Shown piece by piece: positions 12,222 to 22,995 of a stretch of DNA of 64,000 nucleotides. How positions within the stretch are numbered: position 1 is the first letter of the stretch; every line of letters begins with the position of its first letter. Below the pieces are notes generated by a model. The model ran no database searches. It saw only the letters and a list, made by a program, of their open reading frames with translations, and was not told where the DNA came from. Location: NCBI GenBank assembly GCA_030035585.1, contig CM057461.1:171813624-171877623 (forward strand), given 5' to 3'. The stretch comes from Dugong dugon. Its lineage: Eukaryota > Chordata > Mammalia > Sirenia > Dugongidae. The position numbers and the translations under genes were made by a program.

Positions 12222-12224
12222 AAG

Positions 12225-12368
12225 AAGATAGTAACTCTATTTTACAGATAAGAACTCTGATGCTCAGAGATGTTCAATAACACATTCAAAGTCACTAGCT
12301 AGTAAATGAGAAGCCAAGATCCCATCACCCAAGCTCTTTCTCACTGCAGTATGCCACACAGTACTGTA
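12225..12368 (-). mobile_element. MIR SINE, antisense, part 2
   Basis: Continuation of the MIR begun at 10383. 'actctattttacagataaga' and 'tgctcagagatgttcaataa' are antisense MIR core. The two halves join naturally if the RTE is removed. Confidence 0.75.
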
Positions 12369-12369
12369 A

Positions 12370-13118
12370 TTTACATTTTAAAGGAAAATCTATTTCTGTC
12401 ATCTCCGCTTCTATGTCTTCACTCCTTTTTTTTTAGAAATAACCATCCTGATTTATTTGAACCACATGAAAGTTGAAATATGAGTGTTGCATTATACTTC
12501 TTTAAATCAATGTTTCATTGTTTATGCCAATAAGGGCGACAATCCCTTATAAAGAAGCTACCAGAAACAAATAGTCTTTTTAGTGGTCTCCAGGAGGACT
12601 TTTTCACAAAAGAAACCCAAGGTTGTAGGGCGTCCATCTGACCTGCAGAGGGAATCAGTTGCCCAGACAGCAAAATCCATTGCCTCACATTAAACTCAGA
12701 CTTGAAAAGTCCTCTGCAAACTCTGCACACTCACTGTGGATTGTGGGGGCCACAGCTAAAGCACACACTCCTACATCTTCCCTCGGAGATTTGGGTATGT
12801 CATCTAGGACGCTCATGACTGAGTTTCACATGGGGCTTCAAATGAAATACTTTCATAATTTAGTTATATTGAAAGCTTTGCAAATTGCTAAGATTATTAT
12901 ATTTTTCATCCTTAAAAAATAAACATTTTTAAAAGACCAGAATACCATTCAAATTCTAAAAATCATCAAATCATAGGAAATGTCATAAAACAAAAACCTC
13001 ATTAATTCACCCTAGCTAAGAGATCTTTCTACCTGAATTAACCAAGCATCGTAATTATATGCTTAAACAAAGTTATATTGTTTTCAGTAAGTGTATTTCT
13101 TCCTAATTAAGCTAAGCA
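12370..13118. other. Unassigned sequence
   Basis: No repeat or gene recognised. Two overlapping opposite-strand frames (12515-12730 minus, 12659-12922 plus) lack family features and look incidental. Confidence 0.55.
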
Positions 13119-13153
13119 GTTGGCGCCAAGTTGATTACGACTCATGGCATCCC
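13119..13153 (-). mobile_element. SINE 3'-end scrap, antisense
   Basis: A short piece 'gcgccaagttgattacgact' is the decayed 3' end shared by AfroSINE and RTE elements. Too short to assign further. Confidence 0.45.
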
Positions 13154-13199
13154 TTTCTTTACTCAAGCTGTTTTCTAGAGAAGGTATATTAAATCTAGG

Positions 13200-13448
13200 A
13201 GCAGAGCTGATCAAGTACATGGTCTTTGGCATCAAACATACCTGGATTCAAATCATATCTCTGCCACTTATTAGAGGGATAACCTTGAGAAGTCGCTTTA
13301 CTTCTCTGGGCCTCAATTCTCTCACTCCTACAAAATAAAAATAAAGATACGTGGTTCATGTAATTGCTGTAAGAATTAAATTAAACAATGTGTAAAAATG
13401 CTTAGCACAATGTAACTGCACATAGTAGTGCCACTCTGAATATTTGAA
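13200..13448 (+). mobile_element. MIR SINE
   Basis: Nearly complete MIR: 'catacctggattcaaatcat' (tRNA-derived part), 'tctgccacttatta' and 'ttacttctctgggcctcaat' (core), then 'aatgcttagcacaatgtaac'. It is diverged as expected for age. Confidence 0.85.
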
Positions 13449-13549
13449 TGGTTTTATGTGGTTTCTAGGAAAATCTTTGGCCACATTTATTTTGGTCTTT
13501 ACCATTCACTGTTAGTTAAATAAGAAAACATTCTTAGGGCAAGAATATT

Positions 13550-13830
13550 CTTAGAAATGAGGATGGCGAGACTTGTTTCATATACTTTGCACATGTAATC
13601 AGGAGGGACCAGTCCCTGGAGAAAGACATCATACTTGGTAAAATAGAGGGTCAGCAAAAAAGAGAAAGACCGTAAAGGAGATAGATTGACAAGGTGGCTG
13701 CAGTAATGGGCTCAAGCATAGTAAGGATTATGAGGATGGCGCAGGAATGGTCAGTGTTTCATTCTGTTGTACATGGGGTCGTTATGAGTCAGAACTGACT
13801 CAATGCCCCCTAAAAACAACATTATTACAA
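13550..13830 (+). mobile_element. RTE LINE, 5'-truncated 3' end fragment
   Basis: Contains only the last ~270 bp of RTE: 'gagggaccagtccctggaga'-type sequence, then 'gggtcgttatgagtcagaac' and a short AAC-rich tail near 13812-13825. It is a typical dead-on-arrival copy and a separate insertion from the 10.5-12.2 kb element or, less likely, its displaced tail. Confidence 0.85.
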
Positions 13831-14129
13831 AATAAATTGCTAATAAATTTCAAAAAGTAATGTTAACTTCGTTAGTAGGAATATTGTTGAAAATAATGTT
13901 AGTAAAAATACAAAAACCTTAGGAATTCAATTTGCAATCAACGTGTAACACCTATATAAGGAAAATTTTAAAAAGTAATTGAGGGGCATAATAAAAACTA
14001 TTTTCTTTGAAATTTTCCATTCTCCCTGTGACTACTACCATGTGAAAGCCTAGGCTAGCCTACTGAGTGATGAGAGATGTGTCATCATTAACAACAGCCA
14101 ATCATTACCAATAACCAACTGCTATACAT

Positions 14130-14281
14130 ATGAATGAGACCTTCCTAGGCAATCCAGCCCTAACCAAGCTGCCAGTGGTCCACAGAATACCCATGTGGCT
14201 GACTCCAAAAAATAATAAACCTTGGTTGTCTTAAGCCACTGAGTTTTTGGATAATTTGTTACATAGCAAACTCTAATACAC
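14130..14281 (-). mobile_element. MaLR-type LTR 5'-end fragment, antisense
   Basis: Minus-strand reading gives 'gtattagagtttgctatgta' followed by 'actcagtggcttaagacaac', the layout of an MLT-like LTR 5' end. The rest is not recognisable. Confidence 0.5.
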
Positions 14282-15149
14282 CCTCTTAAGACAAGTACTA
14301 AGACAACTTCACATTGGCTTTCATCTAACATGGCCCACATCAGGTATAAGACAAACCTTCATAAAGCCTTTGCCTTGTTGAACTTGAGAGGGTAGAATGA
14401 TTCTGAAACAAGTTCCTTCATGTCATACCGGAAAGCCAGCCCAGCATTTGCCTTTTGAGCTTCTCAGGCATGAGTCAGGCATGGTGGTAATGAGAGGAGT
14501 ATATTAAGCCCTCCCAGTGGTCTCCTTAAAACCCTTTTCTCTTGACTAACAGAAAGAGGATGCACTTTGTCTTTTTCTATTAGGAAGAATCACAGCACAC
14601 CAATACTGTTTACATTGAATTTCCAGTCATCTTTTTCTTAGCCTATTCAAGTCCTGATAGAGATGAGAGGTGGGTGGTCAGCCAATGAGGAAAATCAACA
14701 TTCTATTATCTCCCTTTTTGAGTCTTACACTCACTGTGGAATGTGCATCTATCATTCTTGTGCCTCAGGCTAAAAAGTGTCTAAAGTAATTCCATTATAA
14801 TGTCCTTTTAACAAGTACTTATAGAATCTTTGCACAGGGAAGCTCTTTCTCAGTTTGATTTGAAATGCAGACGCTTTAAAGGGAAATAATAGAGGATTCC
14901 TTCTCCTTCCTACTTTAATCTGACTATTGTCCCCAGTGCTCCTCTTTTCAAGGTCCCAGTAACCTCCATATTGATAAATTTACTGTTCCATTTCCAAGGC
15001 TCATATTACTCAGCTTCTCAAGGACATTATGCACAGTAGAAATATTTTCCACCCTTTGTTTCCAAGGATACAAGGAGCTCTGGTTTTCCTCCTCCCTTGT
15101 TAGCTGATTTTGTTCATCTTTCTTTGTTGAATTTACCTCCCCTTCCTGA
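14282..15149. other. Unassigned sequence before L2
   Basis: No gene or repeat recognised with confidence. It may include more distant L2 sequence toward its right end. Confidence 0.5.
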
Positions 15150-15744
15150 TCTTTAAACGCTGGTGTTCCCTAGGTCTTCATCTCCTCACTATCTTTAGCC
15201 TTTAGATGATCTCATCCAGTAACATGACTTTAAATACCATCTATACACTAATGATTCTCAAAATGTATATGCCCTGCTCTGTCCTCTTTTTCTGATTTGC
15301 ATATTCAATTGCCTCCTTAACATCTCTGCTTGGTCATCTCACAGTTATCTCAGATATAATGTGTGCTACACAACTTGACTCGCTCCCATAAACCTATTCT
15401 TCACTTATTCTTCTCCATCTTAGTAAAGAATACTGCCATTCAACCACTTGCCCAAGCCAAAACCTTTGATGTCATCTGTGACATTTTCTTAGTAAATTCT
15501 AACAAATTTCTATCTTCAAAAAAACCAAATGCCACCATCTCTTACCAATTTCCTAGCTACCATCCTAGTCCAGGCCACTATTAGCTCACATTCAGATGAC
15601 TGCAATAGCCTCCTATCTGGTCCTCCCACTTCCACTCTTGAAGTCAGACCATGTCAGTTCCCTGCTGAAAATTCTCCCATAACTGCCCTTAACATATATA
15701 AAACAAAATACAAAACTTTCTATGGCTTTTAAGGCCATATATGA
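15150..15744 (+). mobile_element. L2 LINE, part 1 (end of RT domain and 3' region)
   Basis: The order of recognisable pieces follows L2. A decayed RT box lies around 15205-15260, where the normal YADDSQ-type motif reads with substitutions ('ctatacactaatgattctca'). Later come 'gactgcaatagcctcctatc', 'agaccatgtcagttccctgc' and 'tggcttttaaggccatatat'. It is interrupted at 15744 by an antisense RTE and continues at 16857. Confidence 0.8.
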
Positions 15745-16852
15745 GGTGCCTGTTGTCGTTGCTAGGTACTATTATGTCAGCTCTGACTCACAGTGACCCC
15801 ATGTACAGCAGAAAGAAACGTTGCCTGGTCCTGTGCCATCTTCACAATCATTTCTATGTTTGAGCTCATTGTTGCAGCCACTGTGTCAATCTGTCTCATT
15901 GAGGGTCTTCCTCTTTTTCACTGACCCTCCACTGACCAAGCATGATGTCCTTCTCCAGCGACTGGCCCCTCCTGATAGCATGTCCAACGTAAGTGAGACA
16001 AAGACTTACCATCCTCATTTCTAAGGAGCATTCTGGCTCCACTTCTTGCAAGACAGATTTGTTCATTCTTCTGGCAGTCCATGGTATATTCAGTATACTT
16101 TGCTAACACCATATTCCAAAAAAATCTGTTCTATTCTTCATCCTTCCTTACTGTCTTAGTTATCTACTGCTGCTATAACAGAAATACCAAAAGTTGGTGG
16201 CTTTAACAAACAGAAATTTATTCTTTCACAGTCTAGGAGACTAGAAGTCCAAATTCAGGGCAACAACTCCCTGGAGAATGCTTTGTCTCTGTCGGTTCTG
16301 GGGGAAGGTTCCTGTCATCAATCTTCCCCTAGTCTAGGAGCTTCTCAGTGCAGGGACCCCAGGTCTAAAGGATGCACTCCACTCCCAGGGCTTCTTTCTT
16401 GATGGTATGTGGTCCCTCTCCTCTCTGCTCAATTCTCTTTTATATCTCAAAAGTGATTGACTCAACATACAATCTAATCCTGTAGATTGAGCCCTGCCTC
16501 CTCAACATAACAGCCTCTAATCTTGCCTCATTAACATCATAGAGGTTAGGGTTTACAACACACAGGATAATCACATCAGATCACAAAATGAAAGACAACC
16601 ACTGAATACTGGGAATCATGGCCTAGCCAAGTTGACACATGTTTTGGGGGGACATAATTCAATCCATGACATTTATCCATTGTCCAGCTTTTAAATGCAT
16701 ATGAGCAGATTAAAAATACCATGGCTTGGGTCAGGCATACCTTAGACCTCAAGGTGACATCTTTGTTTTTTTAACACTTTAAAGAAGTCTTTTGCAGCAG
16801 ATTTGTCCAATGCAATACGTCATTTGATTTCTTGACTGCTGCTTCCATGGGC
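15745..16852 (-). mobile_element. RTE LINE, 5'-truncated, antisense, inserted in L2 and split by an LTR
   Basis: The 3' end is at about 15745 ('gcctgttgtcgttgctaggt'). The body covers the C-terminal RT region and stops near 16852. L2 sequence is continuous across it. ATGA at 15741-15744 and 16853-16856 is compatible with a short target duplication. An MLT1-type LTR interrupts it at about 16152-16671. Coding remnants are short and broken. Confidence 0.88.
16152..16671 (+). mobile_element. MLT1-derived (ERVL-MaLR) solo LTR nested in RTE
   Basis: Starts 'tgtcttagttatctactgct' and ends 'ggggggacataattcaatcc' + 'atgaca', giving TG...CA ends. RTE sequence ('cttccttattcattgtccag' in related copies) is split around it. 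The same family occurs at 62859-63371 and, reversed, at 18894-19396. No internal coding sequence, so a solo LTR of about 520 bp. Confidence 0.85.
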
Positions 16853-16856
16853 ATGA

Positions 16857-17275
16857 TCTGACTAGTGGCTACTTATCCAATTTCATTTATCCTACTCTCC
16901 CTTTGCTTACTCTATTTAAGCTACATTGGTCTTCTTTGTGGTTCCAGAATACATTAAACTTGTGCCCAGGTCAGCATATTTGTATCTTCTGCCCGCCTCT
17001 ACCTGGAACTCTATTAACATAAACATTTCAATGGTGCAATCTCTTACTTTGTTCAAATCTCCATTCAGATATTATAATTTTAGAGCAGCATCTACCGATT
17101 CCTCATTTCTATATCCTTAGCCTGCTTCTCCTAAAATTGCTTCATATTTAACTGACGTTTTATGGTATGTCTATTTGCAAATTTTTCATCTCCTCCACTA
17201 GAAAGTAAGTTTCATGAAAGTAAGAACTGTTTTATATAAATATGTTGCAACATAGTTCTGAAATGAAATAATCAT
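16857..17275 (+). mobile_element. L2 LINE, part 2
   Basis: Continues the L2 of 15150-15744. It has 'ctacattggtcttctttgtg', 'tctgcccgcctctacctgga', 'caaatctccattcagatatt' and 'ctccactagaaagtaagttt', which follow the known order of the L2 3' end. Confidence 0.8.
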
Positions 17276-17395
17276 TTGTCTATATGAAAATTCAAAATAC
17301 CATAAGAATTAAAAGAAATTAGACCAGTTATGAAAAATATTTTTATACATATGATAGACCCAAATTTCCTTATGATATAAAGAAAATTTATGTCA

Positions 17396-17482
17396 ATAAG
17401 AAAAATAATAAATCCAATAGAAAAGTGAAATCAGGACATGAATAGGGCAGTAAGAGGAGTTCAAATGGCCAATAAAGGCTTG
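17396..17482 (+). mobile_element. Old L1 (L1M) ORF2 end fragment
   Basis: 'caaatggccaataaaggctt' preceded by 'gacatgaatagggcagtaag' matches the well-known end of L1 ORF2. Heavily mutated. Confidence 0.6.
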
Positions 17483-17484
17483 AA

Positions 17485-17650
17485 AAGATGGAAGGACTGC
17501 TTGCATTTCATAAGTATTATTTTGTACAATTCTCACAATAACCCAGTGTGGTAGGTCTCATTATTATTGTTATTTTATAAATAAAAACCTAAGACAAAGA
17601 GAAATTACCCAACTTGTCCAAGGTCAGAAAACTAAGTAGGATGTATATGT
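17485..17650 (-). mobile_element. MIR-type SINE, antisense
   Basis: 'caattctcacaataacccag', 'tattttataaataaaaacct' and 'aacttgtccaaggtcagaaa' follow the antisense MIR order. Confidence 0.65.
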
Positions 17651-18240
17651 TATGATATTTTAAAAATTACAAATTTTATTGTTATATGGGAAAATCAGGA
17701 AAAATATTTTGTAGAGTATGACACCATTCGTGCAAATAAACACATGTACACAAACAAAGGAGCCCTGGTGGCGCTGTGGTTAAGCATTTGGCTGCCAACC
17801 AAAAGGTCAGCAGTTGGATCCACCAGCCTCTCCTTGGAAACCCTATGGGGCAGTTCTACTTGTCCTATACGGTCGCTGTGAGTCAGAATCAACTCTATGG
17901 CAGCAGGCTTGGCTTTGTTTTGGTTTTACACACACAAAAAAAGAAAGTTATTATGTCTATAGACGCACAACTATGTATATAAATGTACAGCAGAAGTGCT
18001 TGGAAGGGCAAAGTCAAGATTATGTAGTGAGTGCAATGGTTTCCCCTGGGGATGGAATTGGATTGTGGGGGCTGAAAAGGTCATCAGGGAGTAACTTAGC
18101 TTTTTTTTGTAACATTATGTTTTTTAACAATGCAAATACAGTCATGCATTACTTTTATAACTTAAAAAATTCTAATCAAAAAGTAAAAATTGCTTTTGGG
18201 GGAGATTATGAAAATTTTTTGTCTTTTTTTAATAATTGAT
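17651..18240 (+). mobile_element. Old L1 (L1M) 3' end, split by a SINE
   Basis: 'gagtatgacaccattcgtgc' then, after the SINE at 17759-17927, 'caatggtttcccctggggat' and a 3' end rich in A and T. These features are typical of L1M 3' UTRs. An open frame of 141 aa (17814-18239) spans SINE and L1 and is incidental. Confidence 0.6.
17759..17927 (+). mobile_element. AfroSINE-type tRNA-derived SINE, sense
   Basis: The best preserved sense copy. Head 'ggagccctggtggcgctgtg' with a Pol III box A-like region; box B is weakened (ttggatcc in place of ttcgaatcc). The body 'ccctatggggcagttctact' is followed by an RTE-like 3' end ('ggtcgctgtgagtcagaatc'). Flanks TACACAAACAAA and TACACACACAAA suggest the target duplication. 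It is inserted in an old L1 3' end. Confidence 0.92.
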
Positions 18241-18634
18241 ATTTAATTTTCCATTTTCTGTAGGCTTCAAAGACAAAGCCTAAGGGGCTATAAATAAGAG
18301 ACTTTTAATATTTTCACCATCATATTCAGTTGCCTTTCTCCCTCTGGTTTAGAATAAAACTTCAGCTAATATACAGAGCATACTCAGGTCTTTAATAATC
18401 GACACCACAGCATGCACAGGTAACACTGTGACGTGTACAATTGAACATGTTGGTTTCACGTGTCACAAATTGAAAACACTCATAAATGAAAATTGAATAT
18501 GCTCATTCTCAGGATCCATCTTAAGTCCTTAACATCAAAGTAAAATGGGAAGCTAATATTCTATGTGTCCCTTAGGAAATTCAAAAGATGCCCATCCAAC
18601 TGCTCCTCTGCTGATACTATCACAAGAGGAACCT
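18241..18634. other. Unassigned sequence
   Basis: No repeat or gene recognised. Confidence 0.5.
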
Positions 18635-18893
18635 GATTAGGAAGATCAAGCTGATGTCTAAAGAATTCTCAGCATCCTGCTCAGTATTCTTGGAAGGGAC
18701 AGCCCTATAACCTCCTATCAACAACTGTACAGTCTGCAACCAACCTGAACTGCTCTATTCCTGAGCATCAGAGCACTGGCAGGAATAAGAAATTATATTT
18801 TTCTACTTATATTTGCATAAAGAAACTCTAGAAGAATACATAAAGTATAATAAAAGTAGTTATCTGTGGGGGTGAGAATGGCAGACAGGCTGA
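18635..18893 (+). repeat. 260-bp direct repeat, left copy
   Basis: The segment from 'gattaggaagatcaagctga' to 'cagacaggctgac' is repeated at 19397-19655 with scattered substitutions. The two copies flank an antisense MLT1-type LTR. The right half resembles an old L1 3' end ('gcataaagaaactctagaag'). Confidence 0.9.
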
Positions 18894-19396
18894 CTGTGAT
18901 GGGTTGAATTATTGCGTCCCCCCAAAAAATGTGTGTCAACTTGGTTAGGCCATGATTCCCAGTGTTGCGTGGTTGTCCTCCATTTTGTGATGGTAATTTT
19001 ATGTTAAAGAGGATTAGGGTGGGATTGTATAACACCCTTACTAAGGTCACATCCCTGATCCAATGTAAACGGAATTTCCCTAGGGTGTGGCCTGCACCAC
19101 CTTTTATCTTACAAGAGGTAAAAGGAAAGGGAAACAGCCAGTGAATGGGAGACCTCATACCACCAAGAAAGCAGTGCTAGGAGCAGAGCGTGTCCTTTGG
19201 ACCTGGGGTCCCTGTGCAAAGAAGCTCCTAATCCAGGAGAACATTGATGAGAAGGCCAACAGAGAGAGAAAGCCTTCCCCTGGAGCTGATGCCCTGAATT
19301 TGGACTTTTAGCCTACTTTACTGTGAAAAAATAAATTTCTGTTTGCTAAAGCCATCCGCTTGTGGTATTTCTGTTATAGCAGCACTAGGTGACTAA
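18894..19396 (-). mobile_element. MLT1-derived (ERVL-MaLR) solo LTR, antisense, between direct repeats
   Basis: Reverse complement of the family seen at 16152-16671. In the given strand it starts 'tgtgatgggttgaattattg' and ends '...gcactaggtgactaaga', lacking the last two or three bases expected for the family. The missing tip coincides with the start of the right-hand 260-bp repeat. No coding sequence of note: 18793-19158 minus (121 aa) and 19087-19311 plus are incidental. Confidence 0.85.
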
Positions 19397-19655
19397 GATT
19401 AGGAAGATCAAGCTGATGTCTAAAGAATTCTCAGCATCAGGTTCAGTATTCTTGGAAGGGCTGTCCCTATAACCTCCTATCAACACCTGTTCAGTCAGCA
19501 AACAGGCTTAACTGCTTTATTCCTGAGCATTAGAACACTGGCAGGAGTAAGAAATTATATATTTTTCTACTTATATTTGCATAAAGAAACTCTAGACGAA
19601 TACATAAAGTATAATAAAAGTAGTTATGTTTGGGGGTGAGAGTGGGAGGCAGGCT
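19397..19655 (+). repeat. 260-bp direct repeat, right copy
   Basis: Second copy of 18635-18893. It continues into 'gatggataacagaaagtgtg', probably the original downstream sequence. Confidence 0.9.
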
Positions 19656-21194
19656 GATGGATAACAGAAAGTGTGAGACTGTTTTTGAATCATGTAAGTA
19701 CACCTGTAAAAAAATATTTCAATAATAAACCATGTACTGAGGAAAACTAAGTTGGATATAATAAAAAGCGATGCTGTTTTCTGAGTTCAATAAAATGCAG
19801 ATTTGAAAGTACTTTTTCCTCTGGTAAAGTTTTGTAGGAAAAAATCACAGAAGCACCTGCCTGCTGTGTTAGTTCACAAGAGCTCACATCTTATAATAAT
19901 CTGCCTGCATTTTGTAGATTTAACTGTTTTCCTAGGTGAAATCCAGCATCAGCATCTACTTTAAAACATTCCATTCATTATCTAAAAATTTTTCATGTCC
20001 TAAGAGAAAGTCTCCCTCTGCAGAATTGCTGAAATTATATCCCTTTTCTCTTCACTAGCTCTTGGCTCCTTGGGCATGTTTCTCTGGAGATATTTAAAGG
20101 GGCTTGTTTTTAAACGGCAACCTATTCCATCTTTTTAAAAAAATGACAGATGAGCTTGTATTCCTTAAAATGTCTAAACTAGCTTTTCATTTTTTATTTA
20201 TTTTTTTAACATGTACAGGTTTGGGTTCCTCAAAGTAAGTTCTTTTCTGAAAAACAAGTAGAGTTGAGGTATAACAGAAAGTTTCCATCCTGTTTCTGCT
20301 ACATGAGAGAATGTTTAAAAGTCTTGTTAGACTCCATCAACTACTGTGTTATATTGGGTTCCACAGAAATGAGACATTGAGAAGAGGCTCTGTGTGTAAG
20401 TATTTTTTTTAAGGAAACATTTCCAGGAGAGACTTATAATAGAGTGTGAGTCATAGGATAGACAAATGGAGACACCCAAGTAAAGGCAAAAGTCCCACTG
20501 AATGTCTCTCCAACCTGATCCTGCATGGGAATCCTGGAGTCTGATGTACACCTCAGAGTTCTCCCCACTGAAGGTGAGAGCACCGGGATTTCACGTTTCC
20601 ACATGGGAGTGGTAGGGCACATACACTAGGCCTGGGGCAATCTGCTCAAAAGGAGCCCTACGTCTGACCACTGAAAACACACTGAAGGTCAATGTTTGGG
20701 GAAGAGGGTGGGAAAGGAAGATACAAAAATGTATAGCTCAGAGGGGATCTGAATGGATCACCCACATTACCTGATGCAACTATTCTTTAGCTTCTCATCG
20801 CAGACTCAGAATGCATTTATGTATAATTTGTGTATATATCCAAGGCTATTATTCATTTATTTTTCTAATTGTTACCATACTTAATATTATAGCCAGAAAT
20901 ACATACGGATAATTTGACAGATCAAATTCCAATTTTAAGTAATCTAAAAAGAAACTGTCTTAGAGCTTCTATTTTTAATATATTTAAATAACTTGGTAAA
21001 TTCATTAAATTAGTTGGTTCCATGTAACCTAAAGATAAATATTCTTCTCTATGGTGATGATGATTTAGACACCACAAATTAAGGAGTCTTAAGAAACTTA
21101 ACCTGTTGATTAAATGTTTGTTAAAACGTCAGCCTTAGATCAACTAGTATAGAGCTAAAATTTCTGTGTCTGGGTATCATTTTTCAATGTGTAA
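19656..21194. other. Unassigned sequence
   Basis: The left end (to about 19740) looks like the tail of an old L1. A GC-richer patch at about 20440-20720 could be an old LTR but I cannot assign it. No gene is supported; the frames at 20327-20622 are incidental. Confidence 0.5.
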
Positions 21195-21550
21195 GTGGAA
21201 TATTTGAACAATGAATTTATGTAACAAATATTGTGCTAGGCACGTTCCAGAGGAGCCTAGGTGGCACAAACTGTTTGTGATTGGTTGATAACCTAAAGAT
21301 TGGCAGTTCAAATCCACCCAGTTGCTCTGTGGAAGAAAGGCCTGGAGAACTTTAAAAATAAAGTTTACAGCCAAGAAAACTCTATGGAGCAGTTCCGCTC
21401 TGCAACACATGAGGTTGCCATGGCTCGGTGGTAGCCAATAACAACAGGCACATTCTGGGCACTGGGAATGAAGTGAGGAAGAAGATCGACAAAATTCTTT
21501 CTCATGGAGTTTACATTCCAGAAGGGAAAGATAGACCAAAACCAAGGAAA
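21195..21550 (+). mobile_element. Old mammalian interspersed repeat split by a SINE
   Basis: With the SINE removed, 'aacaaatattgtgctaggca' joins 'cattctgggcactgggaatg' and 'ctttctcatggagtttacat'. This is a common pan-mammalian repeat pattern. The family is not certain. Confidence 0.55.
21251..21446 (+). mobile_element. AfroSINE-type SINE, sense, with 12-bp target duplication
   Basis: Head 'aggagcctaggtggcacaaa', box B-like 'ggcagttcaaatccaccc', body 'ctctatggagcagttccgct'. Flanks are ggcacgttccag (21239-21250) and ggcacattctgg (21447-21458), the same word with two transitions. Confidence 0.88.
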
Positions 21551-21849
21551 GGAATGTATCACATAATTTCTGTGTTTACGTGTCCTGTGGGAAAAAAATA
21601 AAATAAAACGGTGTGCTAGAAATTGAAGGAAGTTTAAAAACATACAGAAAATAAAACTGTAACACTAAAAGAAGAAAATGTAGACCGTTATCTTGACCTT
21701 GGGGTTAAAAAAGACTTCTTACAATCCAAAAAATTTTAGATTTTAACATATCAGTATTTCAAATGTTTGATCAGTGAATTGAACTACAGGCAAAGTTAGC
21801 TAATGACAGACTGGGAAAAGATAATTCTACTATCTATAAGTGATTGAGA

Positions 21850-22480
21850 ATTAACATATGGATTATACAAGGAATTCCTAAAAATCAACAAGAAATGGAT
21901 CAATAAGAAAAAATGTTCAAGGGATATAAAAGCATGTGAAGTGATACCCAGCTTCATCAGTAATCAGAAAAATGCTTATTAAAACAATACTCTAAATCTA
22001 TCGAGTCAGCATAAGTTTAAAACCAGATCATATGGAATGTTGGTAAGTAAGTGGAAAACTGGAAACCATCATGCAGTGCAGGCAGCAGGGTCATTGTTGT
22101 TAAAAGCCATCTGACAGTGTTGATGTGGCCAAAGCTGCAGACAGACTATGACTTAGCCATCAGGCTTTGGGAAACGTATCCCAAGAAAGAATTGCAGAGG
22201 TCAACACAGATTCATTTTTAAGGCCATTGGGAGTCAGAGACAATTTTGGTGTCTAGAACTAAAGGAATGAATAAATAAAATGTGGTAGCTGAGCACCATG
22301 AAATACTTTGCAACAATTAGAACCAATTAACCCACAAACAGCAATATGCCTAGTGATTTGTAAAAAAAAGTGAGGATAGTGACATGTATAGCAACATATC
22401 ATTTATATATGTTGAAAACACACAAATACAAAAATAACACTGCACATTGTATAAGGATATGGTTTTACCCAAGATTAATC
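21850..22480 (+). mobile_element. Old L1 (L1M) ORF2 end and 3' UTR
   Basis: 'gtaatcagaaaaatgcttat' followed by 'gtatcccaagaaagaattgc' and 'tagctgagcaccatgaaata' matches, in order, the end of ORF2 and the 3' UTR of an old L1. Strongly diverged. Confidence 0.65.
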
Positions 22481-22486
22481 AACAAA

Positions 22487-22684
22487 TTGTTGTTGTTGTT
22501 GTGTGCCTTCGAGTCCGTAACGACCCTATAGGTCAGAGTAGAACTGCCCCACAAGGTTTCCCAGGCTGAAAACTTTATATGAGCAGATCACCAGGTCTTT
22601 TCTCTCGAGAAGCTGCTGGTGGATTTGAACCACCAACATTTCAGTTAGCAGCCAAGCGCTTAACCGTTTAGCCACCAGGTCTCC
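22487..22684 (-). mobile_element. AfroSINE-type SINE, antisense
   Basis: (TTG)n tail at 22487-22500, 'gagtccgtaacgaccctata', and head ending 'ttagccaccaggtctcc'. Box B complement 'ggatttgaaccaccaacat' is well preserved. Confidence 0.9.
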
Positions 22685-22931
22685 TTAAATAAACAATGCT
22701 GGGAGGGGAATGAGAGTAGAAAAAAAGGAACCAAGTTGAAAACAAAATTAAACAGAGAAGAGCCCTGCAAGGAAAAGTTTCTGTAAGGATCATGTTCCAA
22801 TTATCTAAGTAGATTCTTTTGCATAAACTTAACTATGCTTTTATTATGATTCATATTTATCATGATACAAGGATCTATGCAATCAATTGATTCATTTTAC
22901 AAACTTTTATGAGTGTCTATTATAGACAAGC
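22685..22931. other. Unassigned sequence
   Basis: Nothing recognised. Confidence 0.5.
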
Positions 22932-22995
22932 CCAGTTCTACTCTGGCTCACTTTGGGTCGCCATGAGTTTGAATCGACTCCCCAACAACTGGTGG
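22932..22995 (+). mobile_element. AfroSINE 3'-end fragment, sense
   Basis: 'gggtcgccatgagtttgaat' and 'cgactcc' match the SINE/RTE shared 3' end. 5'-truncated. Confidence 0.65.

Noticed and set aside
17759-17830. Possible tRNA gene
   Set aside because: The tRNA-like head continues into a SINE body and recurs many times; it does not fold as a full cloverleaf.
17814-18239. 141-codon frame as a gene
   Set aside because: It runs from a SINE into an old L1 tail.
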